Translations under genes and position numbers: made by a program | Shown here: positions 17,028 through 24,231 of the stretch, piece after piece | Numbering within the stretch: position 1 is the stretch's first letter | Layout: each line of letters opens with the position of its first letter | Notes under the pieces: model-generated | What the model was told of the DNA's origin: nothing | Databases searched by the model: none | The model's input: the letters and a program-made list of their open reading frames with translations, nothing else | Assembly: GCA_022793895.1 (NCBI GenBank) | Contig: JAAWDS010000020.1 | Span: forward strand, 1 to 35,558 | Direction of reading: 5' to 3' | DNA: 35,558 nucleotides | From: Provencibacterium sp. | GTDB lineage: Bacteria > Bacillota > Clostridia > Oscillospirales > Ruminococcaceae

Positions 17028-17894
17028 ATGTGGCTTTTAGCGGCGGCTTTATCGGCGCTGTTTGCAGGGATCACCGCAATCTTCGCTAAATGCGGGATTC
17101 AAAAGACCGATTCGGACGTTGCCACCGCATTGCGCACCGCCGTGGTGCTTCTGTTCGCGTGGTGCATAGCGTTCGCCGCCGGATCTGCGGGAACGGTTCT
17201 GGAGATCGACGCCAAGTCCCTCTTTTTCCTGATCCTATCGGGCCTTGCGACGGGGGCTTCCTGGCTGTGCTATTTTAAGGCGCTGTCGCTAGGCGACGTC
17301 AACCAAGTGACGCCGGTGGACAAATCCAGCACCGTCCTCTCGGTCCTGCTTGCCATTTTGATCTTCGGGGAGACCGAGCGTCTGGCAGTGAAGCTGGCAG
17401 GCGCTTCGCTGCTCGCAGCGGGGATTTTTTTAATGATAGAGCCTCAAAAGACGTCCGGCGGGCGCAAAAACGGCCGGTGGCTGATCTATGCGGTCCTCTC
17501 GGCCCTATTCGCCGCGCTGACCTCGATTCTCGCCAAGATAGGCATTTCCGGCGTGGAATCCAACCTGGGGACGGCTGTCCGCACAGCGGTGGTGCTCCTC
17601 ATGGCCTGGGGAATCGTCTTGATAAAAGGGAAGCAGCGGCAGCTAAAAACAATCGGCCGGAAAGAGCTTGGCTTCATCGCCCTTTCCGGCCTTGCAACGG
17701 GAGGATCCTGGCTCTGTTATTACTATGCGGTTCAAAACGGCCCGGTCAGCGTGGTCGTCCCCATTGACAAGCTCAGCGTTTTAGTGACCGTCCTTTTTTC
17801 CCGGCTGGCGTTTAAAGAAAAGCTCAGCCGTAAGGCATCCGCCGGGCTCTGCCTGATGGTAATCGGGACGCTCGCCATGGCAGTTGGGGCATAG
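17028..17894 (+). CDS. EamA-family (DMT) transporter
   Basis: A 288-residue inner-membrane protein with ten hydrophobic helices built from two homologous five-helix halves. The repeat is easy to see: WLLAAALSALFAGITAIFAKCGI matches WLIYAVLSALFAALTSILAKIGI, and LSGLATGASWLCYFKAL matches LSGLATGGSWLCYYYAV. Each half ends in a VTPVDK or VVPIDK motif. This is the EamA layout of small-metabolite exporters. The ATG follows GGGAGGGG. The substrate is unknown. The gene is convergent with the DUF711 operon; only a weak CGGG/CCCG hairpin with TTTTT (around 17907-17922) follows it. Confidence 0.9.
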   Translation: MWLLAAALSALFAGITAIFAKCGIQKTDSDVATALRTAVVLLFAWCIAFAAGSAGTVLEIDAKSLFFLILSGLATGASWLCYFKALSLGDVNQVTPVDKSSTVLSVLLAILIFGETERLAVKLAGASLLAAGIFLMIEPQKTSGGRKNGRWLIYAVLSALFAALTSILAKIGISGVESNLGTAVRTAVVLLMAWGIVLIKGKQRQLKTIGRKELGFIALSGLATGGSWLCYYYAVQNGPVSVVVPIDKLSVLVTVLFSRLAFKEKLSRKASAGLCLMVIGTLAMAVGA

Positions 17895-17927
17895 CCCCCC
17901 TTCCGGGCGGCGTCCCGTTTTTATTCT

Positions 17928-17951
17928 CCCCTGGGCGTTTACGCCCAGGGG
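17928..17951. repeat. Perfect 11-bp palindrome with TT loop
   Basis: CCCCTGGGCGT (17928-17938) pairs with ACGCCCAGGGG (17941-17951). It sits at the edge of the 16-bp tandem array, between convergent genes. It has no T-run next to it on the minus strand, so terminator function for the DUF711 operon is possible but not typical. Confidence 0.7.
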
Positions 17952-18060
17952 CATGGACGCCCTTGGGCACGGACGCCCTTGGGCACGGATGCCCTTGGGC
18001 ACGGACGCCCTTGGGCACGGATGCCCTTGGGCACGGACGCCCTTGGGCACGGACGCCTCA
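17949..18060. repeat. 16-bp tandem repeat array (six full units and one partial)
   Basis: Units of GGGCACGGACGCCCTT type start at 17949, 17965, 17981, 17997, 18013, 18029 and 18045. The tenth base alternates C,C,T,C,T,C,C, hinting at a 32-bp higher-order unit. Each unit can fold as GGGC-N6-GCCC or, across the junction, as GCCC-TT-GGGC. The last unit overlaps the stop codon of the DUF711 gene, so the array forms that gene's 3' untranslated region. Confidence 0.95.
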
Positions 18061-19416
18061 GTTCTTCAGGCTCTGGAGCGGCGCGGGGATCTGGCCGCCC
18101 CGGCGGATGAATTTCTGCGGGGAAAGGCGGTTTAGATCCATAACCGGCCCGGATCCGAACAATCCGCCAAATTCCAGCTCCTCCCCGGCCTTGCGGCCAA
18201 CGGCCGGGATTACCCGGACGGCGGTGGTCTTGGAATTGACCATACCGATAGCCGCCTCGTCGGCAATGAGCGCGGAAATAACCTCGGCTTGGGTATCGCC
18301 TGGGATCACAATCATATCCAGCCCCACCGAGCAAACGGCGGTCATGGCTTCGAGCTTCTCCACTTTCAGCGCCCCGCTGCGTGCGGCGGCAATCATCCCT
18401 GCATCCTCGCTGACCGGAATGAACGCGCCCGACAGCCCGCCGACGCTGGAGGAAGCCATGACCCCGCCCTTTTTAACGGCGTCGTTCAGCAGGGCGAGCG
18501 CCGCCGTCGTCCCGCAGGCGCCGCAGGTCTCCAGGCCAATCTCCTCCAGGATGTGCGCAACCGAGTCGCCCACCGCGGGCGTTGGGGCCAGCGAAAGATC
18601 CACAATGCCGAACGGCACATCCAACCGGCGTGAGGCTTCCGCGCCGACCAGCTGGCCCATCCGGGTGATCTTAAAGGCGGTCTTTTTAATAATCTCGGCA
18701 ACGGCGGTCAAATCGCAGTCCTCCGGCGCTCCGGCGAGCGCCGCGCGCACCACGCCCGGACCCGAAACGCCCACGTTCAGCTTGCAATCCCCTTCGCCCA
18801 CGCCGTGGAATGCGCCGGCCATAAAGGGATTGTCATCCACCGCGTTGCAGAAGATGACCAGCTTCGCCGCGCCGAAGCAGTTGTCGTCCGCCGTCCGTTC
18901 GGCGCAGGCGCGGACGACGCGGCCCATCAGCGCCACCGCATCCATGTTGATGCCTGCGCGGGTGGAGCCGACGTTGACCGACGAGCAGACCCGCTCGGTC
19001 ACGGCCAGCGCTTCCGGAATGGACTCGATGAGCGCGCGGTCGCCGGCGGCAAAGCCCTTCTGGACCAGGGCCGAATAACCGCCGGCGAAGTTGACCCCCA
19101 CCGTTTTGGCCGCCCGGTCGAGCGTCTGCGCATAGAGAACCGGGTTGCCCCCGCTGATCCCGCAGAGCATGGCGATGGGCGTCACCGACAGGCGCTTGTT
19201 GATGATGGGGATACCGTATTCCTTTTCGATATCCTCCCCAACGCGCACCAGGTTCTGCGCCCGGCGGCAGATCTTATCATAAACCCTTTGGCAGCTGCGC
19301 TCAATGTCGCTGTCTGCGCAGTCCAGCAGGGAGATGCCCATGGTAATGGTGCGCACATCCAGGTGCTGATCCTGAATCATGCGGATGGTTTCTAAAATCT
19401 CTTGGTTGTTAATCAA
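18058..19416 (-). CDS. DUF711 / UPF0210 (PFL-like) family protein
   Basis: A 452-residue cytosolic protein of the UPF0210/DUF711 family, which has a glycyl-radical-enzyme-like barrel by fold similarity but no proven function. Conserved stretches include [69 protein letters not shown] and [42 protein letters not shown]. The start is TTG at 19416 behind GGAGAGAGG; no ATG fits better. It lies 32 bases after the ACT-domain gene, a pairing seen widely in Firmicutes and Archaea that suggests the small ACT protein regulates it. Its 3' end runs into the 16-bp array. Confidence 0.93.
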   Translation of the reverse strand: MINNQEILETIRMIQDQHLDVRTITMGISLLDCADSDIERSCQRVYDKICRRAQNLVRVGEDIEKEYGIPIINKRLSVTPIAMLCGISGGNPVLYAQTLDRAAKTVGVNFAGGYSALVQKGFAAGDRALIESIPEALAVTERVCSSVNVGSTRAGINMDAVALMGRVVRACAERTADDNCFGAAKLVIFCNAVDDNPFMAGAFHGVGEGDCKLNVGVSGPGVVRAALAGAPEDCDLTAVAEIIKKTAFKITRMGQLVGAEASRRLDVPFGIVDLSLAPTPAVGDSVAHILEEIGLETCGACGTTAALALLNDAVKKGGVMASSSVGGLSGAFIPVSEDAGMIAAARSGALKVEKLEAMTAVCSVGLDMIVIPGDTQAEVISALIADEAAIGMVNSKTTAVRVIPAVGRKAGEELEFGGLFGSGPVMDLNRLSPQKFIRRGGQIPAPLQSLKN

Positions 19417-19448
19417 GTTCCTCTCTCCTTAGCAGGCGGCGCAGCGCC

Positions 19449-19718
19449 TTAAATGCGGTGCATCGAATTAAAAATGTCCTCGTGCATAACATGGATAGCC
19501 AGCCCGTTTTCTTCGCCGAGCCGGGCCAGCTGGCTGCCGAGCTCGGAGAGCGCGCAGGAGAGGTTGCTGGTTTCCACCAGCATAATCATGGCGAACAGAT
19601 CTTGAAGGACGCTCTGGCTGACCTCGATCACATTGGCGTTGTAGGCGGCGCATTTCCCGCTGACCTTGGCCAAGATGCCGACGGCATCCTTCCCGACGAC
19701 GGTAATAACAGCTCTCAT
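19449..19718 (-). CDS. ACT-domain regulatory protein (UPF0237)
   Basis: An 89-residue protein made of a single ACT domain (AVITVVGKDAVGILAKVSGKCAAYNANVIEVSQSVLQDLFAMIMLV), which binds small metabolites, often amino acids, and usually dimerises. The ATG at 19718 follows GGAGG; a TTG two codons earlier is less likely. It is 14 bases after nadE and 32 before the DUF711 gene, so the three form an operon. Confidence 0.93.
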   Translation of the reverse strand: MRAVITVVGKDAVGILAKVSGKCAAYNANVIEVSQSVLQDLFAMIMLVETSNLSCALSELGSQLARLGEENGLAIHVMHEDIFNSMHRI

Positions 19719-19732
19719 AAACAATTGCCTCC

Positions 19733-21493
19733 TTAGACGGTGATTTGTTCCAGCTCCTCTAAAAAGAGAGCGGCGCTCAGATCGGAAGGGATCTGGTAAT
19801 GGATGAGGTTCGGCTCCATCACGGCGGCGGCGTCGGGCGCGCAGGATCGCTTAAACTGGTTCTGGTAGAACCTTTTTATAAAGATGCGCAGCTTATCCTT
19901 GATGAAGCCCGGATCAAACTCCCCTTCAAAGGCGACGGCGGCATAGCTCAGCACCTTGGCGGGGGTCAGGCTGTATTTCAGGGTATAATAGAGAAAGAAG
20001 TCGTGCAGGATATAGGGGCCTAGAATCTCCTCGGTTTTCTGGCCGGGCATTCCCTCCTCATCCGGCGGGAGCAGTTCGGGGGAAACCGGGGTATCCAGAA
20101 TATCCCGCAGGATAGCGGCAACGCCGGGCAGCAGCTCGCGATCGGCAATGAGCGCCGTCAGCTCCCGGATGGTGGTTTTGTTCAGCGTAATATTGACGTT
20201 ATAGCCCGCCAGATGATCGCCGCCGAAGGTGGCGAAGCCTAGGGCCGCTTCGCTTAAATCCCCCGTCCCTACGACGAGCGCCCCCTCCTGGTTGCCCAGA
20301 TCGAACAGGATCTGGGTCCGCTCGCGGGCCTGGGCGTTTTCATAGGTCGTATCGCGCGCCGCGGGGTCGTGGCCGATATCCTCAAAGTGGGAGAGCACCG
20401 CCTGCGAGATGGGGATCTCCCGCCTCTCGGCGCCGAGCGCCTCCATGAGCTGCAACGCATTTTCATAAGTGCGCCCGCAGGTGCCGAAGCCCGGCATCGT
20501 CACCGCCAGCACCGCGCCGCGCGGGAGAGAGAGAAGGTCGCAGGCGGCCGCCGAGACCAGCAGGGCCAGCGTGGAATCCAAACCGCCGGAAACGCCCAGT
20601 ACCAGCCGGTCAATCCCGGTGTTCTGCATCCGGGAGGCCAGCGCGCGGGCCTGTAGGCGGAATGCCTCCTCCAAAAAGGCCCGGCGGGCACGCCGGGAGG
20701 CGGGCAGGTAGGGCGTCCGGTTCACCATCCGGCGCAGGCCGTCCGTTTCTGCGCCCGGCGCTATCAGGATGGGCTCCGGCTGGGCCCGGCTGACGGGGTG
20801 CAGCAGGTCGGTATCCAGATCATAGGAAAAGGCCAGCGGCTCCAGGCCCGCCGTCTGGTGGGCGGCCAGCGCGCCGTTCTCCGCCAGGGCGACGGAACCG
20901 GTATAGAGCTGCGGGCTGGAGGTGTCGCCAACGCCGCCGTTGACGGTGAAAACCGCGCAGCCGGAGGCATCCGAAAGCGCGCCGAGGAGCCTGCCGCGGC
21001 GGTTCATCGTACCGGCGGCGGCCGGCTCATAGGCAGGGTTCAGCACCAACGCGCAGCCGGAGGAGAGGATGGTCCCCGTTTGCAGCAGAAGGCTTTCCGC
21101 CGCGCCGGGAAGGACGAGAAAGGGCAGCTCGCCAATCTGGCAGCAGAGCGGTTCGCCGTCCGCCGGCGTCCGGCGGCATTCGCCGCGGCGGATGACCACC
21201 GCCTCCTCGCGCGGGAAGCCGCTGTCATAAAACAGGGCGGTCAGTACGAAGAGGCCCTCCCGTTCGCGGCTCAGGGCGAGCAGCCCGTCCAGCGCCTCTT
21301 CACAGGCGCGGCGGACGGTACGGGAGCCGCTGAGCTCTTTGCCGGAGGGCGGGGAGAACAGCAGGCGGGGCAGTAAGATAAGGTCCGCATCGCCGCGCTC
21401 CAACAGCGCCGCGCGCAGATCGCGCAGCGTGGCGGCCGGCTGCAAGGGGGGCGTGCGGGGGCAGATGCCCATCAGACGGATGATCGAGTTCAT
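19733..21493 (-). CDS. nadE: NAD+ synthase with degenerate N-terminal amidase domain
   Basis: Makes NAD+ from deamido-NAD, ATP and an amide donor. The 586-residue product has a C-terminal synthetase domain (about 265-586) with the ATP pyrophosphatase loop SGGLDST (302-308), GTGDLSEAALGFATFGGDHLAGYNVN and a normal C-terminal tail. The N-terminal nitrilase-like domain is recognisable from CALVLNPAYEP, MNRRGRLLGALSDASG and LYTGSVALAENG. It is short and lacks the catalytic residues: the usual PEL Glu reads PRL (Arg43), the Lys block (PK...LPNYxEFYE) is absent, and no Cys occupies the CEDxW site (LVLPGAA instead). It therefore likely depends on free ammonia. The ATG at 21493 follows AGGAGGT. Confidence 0.9.
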   Translation of the reverse strand: MNSIIRLMGICPRTPPLQPAATLRDLRAALLERGDADLILLPRLLFSPPSGKELSGSRTVRRACEEALDGLLALSREREGLFVLTALFYDSGFPREEAVVIRRGECRRTPADGEPLCCQIGELPFLVLPGAAESLLLQTGTILSSGCALVLNPAYEPAAAGTMNRRGRLLGALSDASGCAVFTVNGGVGDTSSPQLYTGSVALAENGALAAHQTAGLEPLAFSYDLDTDLLHPVSRAQPEPILIAPGAETDGLRRMVNRTPYLPASRRARRAFLEEAFRLQARALASRMQNTGIDRLVLGVSGGLDSTLALLVSAAACDLLSLPRGAVLAVTMPGFGTCGRTYENALQLMEALGAERREIPISQAVLSHFEDIGHDPAARDTTYENAQARERTQILFDLGNQEGALVVGTGDLSEAALGFATFGGDHLAGYNVNITLNKTTIRELTALIADRELLPGVAAILRDILDTPVSPELLPPDEEGMPGQKTEEILGPYILHDFFLYYTLKYSLTPAKVLSYAAVAFEGEFDPGFIKDKLRIFIKRFYQNQFKRSCAPDAAAVMEPNLIHYQIPSDLSAALFLEELEQITV

Positions 21494-21607
21494 GGAGTGC
21501 ACCTCCTGGGTGAAATAGCTGCGGAAACGGATGATTCCGGCGAACGGTCCCGGCGCTCACAAAAGCAGCGGCTTAAATCATCGCCGGGCTATGAAATATA
21601 CACATCT

Positions 21608-21616
21608 ATCTTAGCA
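21608..21616 (-). promoter_or_regulatory. Possible extended -10 promoter of the nadE operon
   Basis: Read on the minus strand this is TGCTAAGAT, an extended -10 match with a poor -35 (TTTCCC at 17 bases). It lies about 115 bases before the nadE ATG. Confidence 0.35.
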
Positions 21617-21647
21617 CACTTTCTACAATTGGGAAACGGGAAATTCC

Positions 21648-21676
21648 TATACATCCGGGATTTTGTATGCTATAAT
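21648..21676 (+). promoter_or_regulatory. Promoter of the PHP-domain gene
   Basis: TATACA (21648-21653), a 17-base spacer and TGCTATAAT ending in a consensus TATAAT (21671-21676), about 75 bases before the ATG. Confidence 0.65.
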
Positions 21677-21750
21677 TTGGAATAAAGTTGGTGAAGCCGC
21701 CTTTTTAGCCCGTTTTCGGAGGGCGGCGCAAACCGGAGGGAGCGAGCGCT

Positions 21751-22569
21751 ATGCTCAATTTTTTTGACAGCCATACCCATTCCGACAATTCGCCCGACGG
21801 CCAGCATTCGATCACCTTTATGTGTGAAAAGGCGGTGGAGAAGGGGCTGATGGGGATTGCCGTTACCGATCACTGCGAAATCGATACCTATGAGGAGGAC
21901 GGCTCCCCGATGCGGATGCTGCAATCGGTGTTCGAGGTGCGCAAGGCGCAGCTCGCCTTTGGCGGCCGGCTGATGCTTACAGCGGGAATCGAACTGGGGC
22001 AGCCGCTGGCCTCCCCGGAAACCGCGCGCCAAGCGCTGCAAATGCAGAATTATGACTTTGTGCTCGGCTCGGTGCATCGGACGCGGGCGGACCTGACCGA
22101 TTATTACTGGAAGGATTACCACAGCTACACCGAAGCGGATGTGAAAAAGGAGCTGGACGTCTACTTTAACGAGGTGCTGGAAACGGTGCGCTGGGGGCAG
22201 TTCGACGTTTTGGCGCACCTGACCTATCCGCTGCGCTATATGGAGGGCCGCGACGGCGCGCCCTGTAGCCTGGAGCCGCACCGCGAGATCATGGATGAAA
22301 TCCTGCGCGCCCTGGCCCGCAGCGGCAAGGGGCTGGAGCTCAACGTAAGCTCCCTCTATGGGGAATATGGCCGCACCTGCCCCACCCGCGAGACGATACA
22401 GCGCTTCCGGGAGCTGGGCGGCGAAATCGTCACCATCGGCTCCGATTCGCACCGCGCGGACCGCATCGGCCAGGGCATTGCCGAGGGGATGGAGATCCTA
22501 TCCGCCTGCGGGTTCGAGTATTTCGCCTTTTATAAACGGCGCGCGCCGCGGATGCTGCGCATTCAGTGA
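21751..22569 (+). CDS. PHP-domain histidinol-phosphatase-type phosphoesterase
   Basis: A 272-residue metal-dependent phosphoesterase of the PHP superfamily, closest in layout to HisJ/HisK histidinol-phosphate phosphatases. The metal-ligand motifs appear in order: DSHTHSDNSPDGQHSI (7 onward), VTDHCEID, a Glu in TAGIELGQ, GSVHRT, VLAHLTYPLRY, LELNVSS and TIGSDSHRADRIG near the C-terminus. No other histidine-biosynthesis gene is nearby, so the substrate could differ. The ATG follows GGAGGG. A strong terminator follows. Confidence 0.88.
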   Translation: MLNFFDSHTHSDNSPDGQHSITFMCEKAVEKGLMGIAVTDHCEIDTYEEDGSPMRMLQSVFEVRKAQLAFGGRLMLTAGIELGQPLASPETARQALQMQNYDFVLGSVHRTRADLTDYYWKDYHSYTEADVKKELDVYFNEVLETVRWGQFDVLAHLTYPLRYMEGRDGAPCSLEPHREIMDEILRALARSGKGLELNVSSLYGEYGRTCPTRETIQRFRELGGEIVTIGSDSHRADRIGQGIAEGMEILSACGFEYFAFYKRRAPRMLRIQ

Positions 22570-22598
22570 ACCGCAAAAGGTCCGAGTGCTTCTCAATG

Positions 22599-22637
22599 GA
22601 CGGTATAGCCCCGTTTCGCGGGCTATACCGTCTTTTT
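22599..22637 (+). terminator. Terminator after the PHP-domain gene
   Basis: A 13-bp perfect stem (22599-22611 with 22620-22632) followed by TTTTT. Confidence 0.93.
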
Positions 22638-22684
22638 CTGCGCCGTCCGCTCGTTTCAAGCGAGCGGCTTTCCGGGAAAATCCC

Positions 22685-22713
22685 TTCATAAAACAGATTC
22701 TATGTGGTAATAT
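22685..22713 (+). promoter_or_regulatory. Possible promoter of the patatin gene
   Basis: TTCATA (22685-22690), a 17-base spacer and TAATAT (22708-22713). Each hexamer matches the consensus at four of six positions. It lies 60 bases before the ATG and just after a terminator, where a new promoter is needed. Confidence 0.45.
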
Positions 22714-22773
22714 GAATAGCATAAGCATGAAAGCCGGCAAGGCTGGCTCTGAGTGGGAAGGGAGGAAGAATCT

Positions 22774-24054
22774 ATGGGATCTAAGCGTGCGCTGGCGTTG
22801 GCGGGCGGCGGCTCGCGCGGCGCTTACCAGATCGGCGTTTGGCAGGCGCTGCGCGAATATGGGGTCGATTACCAGATTGTCACCGGGACCTCGGTAGGCG
22901 CGCTGAACGGGGCGATGTTTGTACAAGGGGACTATGACGAGGCGCGCCAGCTGTGGCTACGGCTGACCTCGCAGGATGTGGCCAATGTGGATCTCAGCCA
23001 GGCGGCGGAAGCGCCCGACCCGGCGCGGGCGGTCTACGCCGAATTTCTGCGCCAGGCGGTGGCGGGCGGCGGCGTGGATATCGGAGGGCTGGAAACGATC
23101 ATGCGCGCGGTGGTTGATGAAAAACGTTTCCGCGCTTCGCCGGTCGATTTTGGGCTGGTAACAGTGGAATATCCCTCGCTTCGGCCGGTGACGATGTGCA
23201 AGGCGGACATTCCCCCTGGGAAGCTGTGCGATTATCTCATTGCCTCCGCCTCCTGCTTCCCCGCCTTCCCGACCAAGCTCATTGACGACGTGCAGTTTAT
23301 TGACGGCGGGTATCACGACAACCTCCCCATCAACCTGGCCGTCGAGCTGGGGGCGGAGGAGGTCATCGCCGTCGATCTCGAATCGGTAGGGATCCGGCAG
23401 CGGCCGAAAAACGTTTCGGTTCCGATCACCTGGATCCGGCCGCAGCACTCGCTGGGGCCCTTCCTCCTGTTTGAGCCGGACAGCGCCGGGCGCAACATGA
23501 CGCTGGGCTATCTCGATGCGCTCCGGGCTCTTGGGCGCGCGGAAGGGGCGTATCTCACCTTCCGGCCGGGGGAAACCGGCAAGCTGATGGACAGCCTGCG
23601 GCCGGCCTTGGAGGAGGCCGTTTCCTGGCTGGAGGATCCGGAGGGCGGGCTTTTAAGCCTTCTTCCGCAGCGCCGCCGGGAGGATTGGCCCGAGCGCTGC
23701 CGCCAGGCCGTTCAACAGTTGGGCCAATGGTATGAATTGGAGGAGACGCTCCTTTACACCGCCCACAGCTTCAGCTATGAGCTGCTGCTGCGCTTCAACG
23801 CGCAGGAGGCCGAGCCCAGCAGCGAAATCGCAGAGGTGTTTTCCCGCGCAGGGACTGCCCTCCAGCTGGCGGGACAGCTCTCGGTTTTTGGCCGCCGCCA
23901 ATTGTGCGGCTTCATCTTTACCCGGCTTCGGGAATCTGCGCTTGGCTATGGGAACCGCCGGGAGCTGCAACACATAGCGGCGGTTCTGCAAAACGAGACG
24001 GCGGCCGCTCTCCTGATCTTTGCGCTCAAGCGGACACTGGCAGAAGAAGAGTGA
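22774..24054 (+). CDS. Patatin-like phospholipase
   Basis: A 426-residue serine acyl hydrolase. The N-terminal patatin domain (about 5-200) has the oxyanion loop GGGSRG (11-16), the nucleophile GTSVG with Ser40 and the DGG motif with Asp177, which together make the Ser-Asp catalytic dyad. The C-terminal half is helical and not recognised. No signal peptide is seen, so it likely acts on membrane lipids from the cytosol. The ATG at 22774 follows GGGAGG at 8 bases. It is convergent with ydbT, and the hairpin at 24187-24231 lies between them. Confidence 0.92.
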   Translation: MGSKRALALAGGGSRGAYQIGVWQALREYGVDYQIVTGTSVGALNGAMFVQGDYDEARQLWLRLTSQDVANVDLSQAAEAPDPARAVYAEFLRQAVAGGGVDIGGLETIMRAVVDEKRFRASPVDFGLVTVEYPSLRPVTMCKADIPPGKLCDYLIASASCFPAFPTKLIDDVQFIDGGYHDNLPINLAVELGAEEVIAVDLESVGIRQRPKNVSVPITWIRPQHSLGPFLLFEPDSAGRNMTLGYLDALRALGRAEGAYLTFRPGETGKLMDSLRPALEEAVSWLEDPEGGLLSLLPQRRREDWPERCRQAVQQLGQWYELEETLLYTAHSFSYELLLRFNAQEAEPSSEIAEVFSRAGTALQLAGQLSVFGRRQLCGFIFTRLRESALGYGNRRELQHIAAVLQNETAAALLIFALKRTLAEEE

Positions 24055-24186
24055 ATATTTCCCACTGTGATAACCGGCTTTTAACTCCGCCGGAACCGGG
24101 ACGCGCCCACAAAATAGAACAGGCCGTAGAAAACGCGCCTCCGGCTTGTAAAAGATATCGTGCAGGCCGCGCCTCCGGCTTGCAGA

Positions 24187-24231
24187 AAACGGGACGTACT
24201 GCAAAATTTCATGTTGCAGTACGTCCCGTTT
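24187..24231 (-). terminator. Terminator overlapping the 3' end of ydbT
   Basis: An 18-bp perfect stem (24187-24204 with 24214-24231). On the minus strand the stem is followed by TTTTCTG. The ydbT stop codon (24209-24211) lies in the loop, so the first arm of the hairpin encodes the last residues of the protein. Confidence 0.85.

Noticed and set aside
17949-18060. Array considered as a CRISPR
   Set aside because: The 16-bp units are directly adjacent with no spacers, and no cas gene is present.
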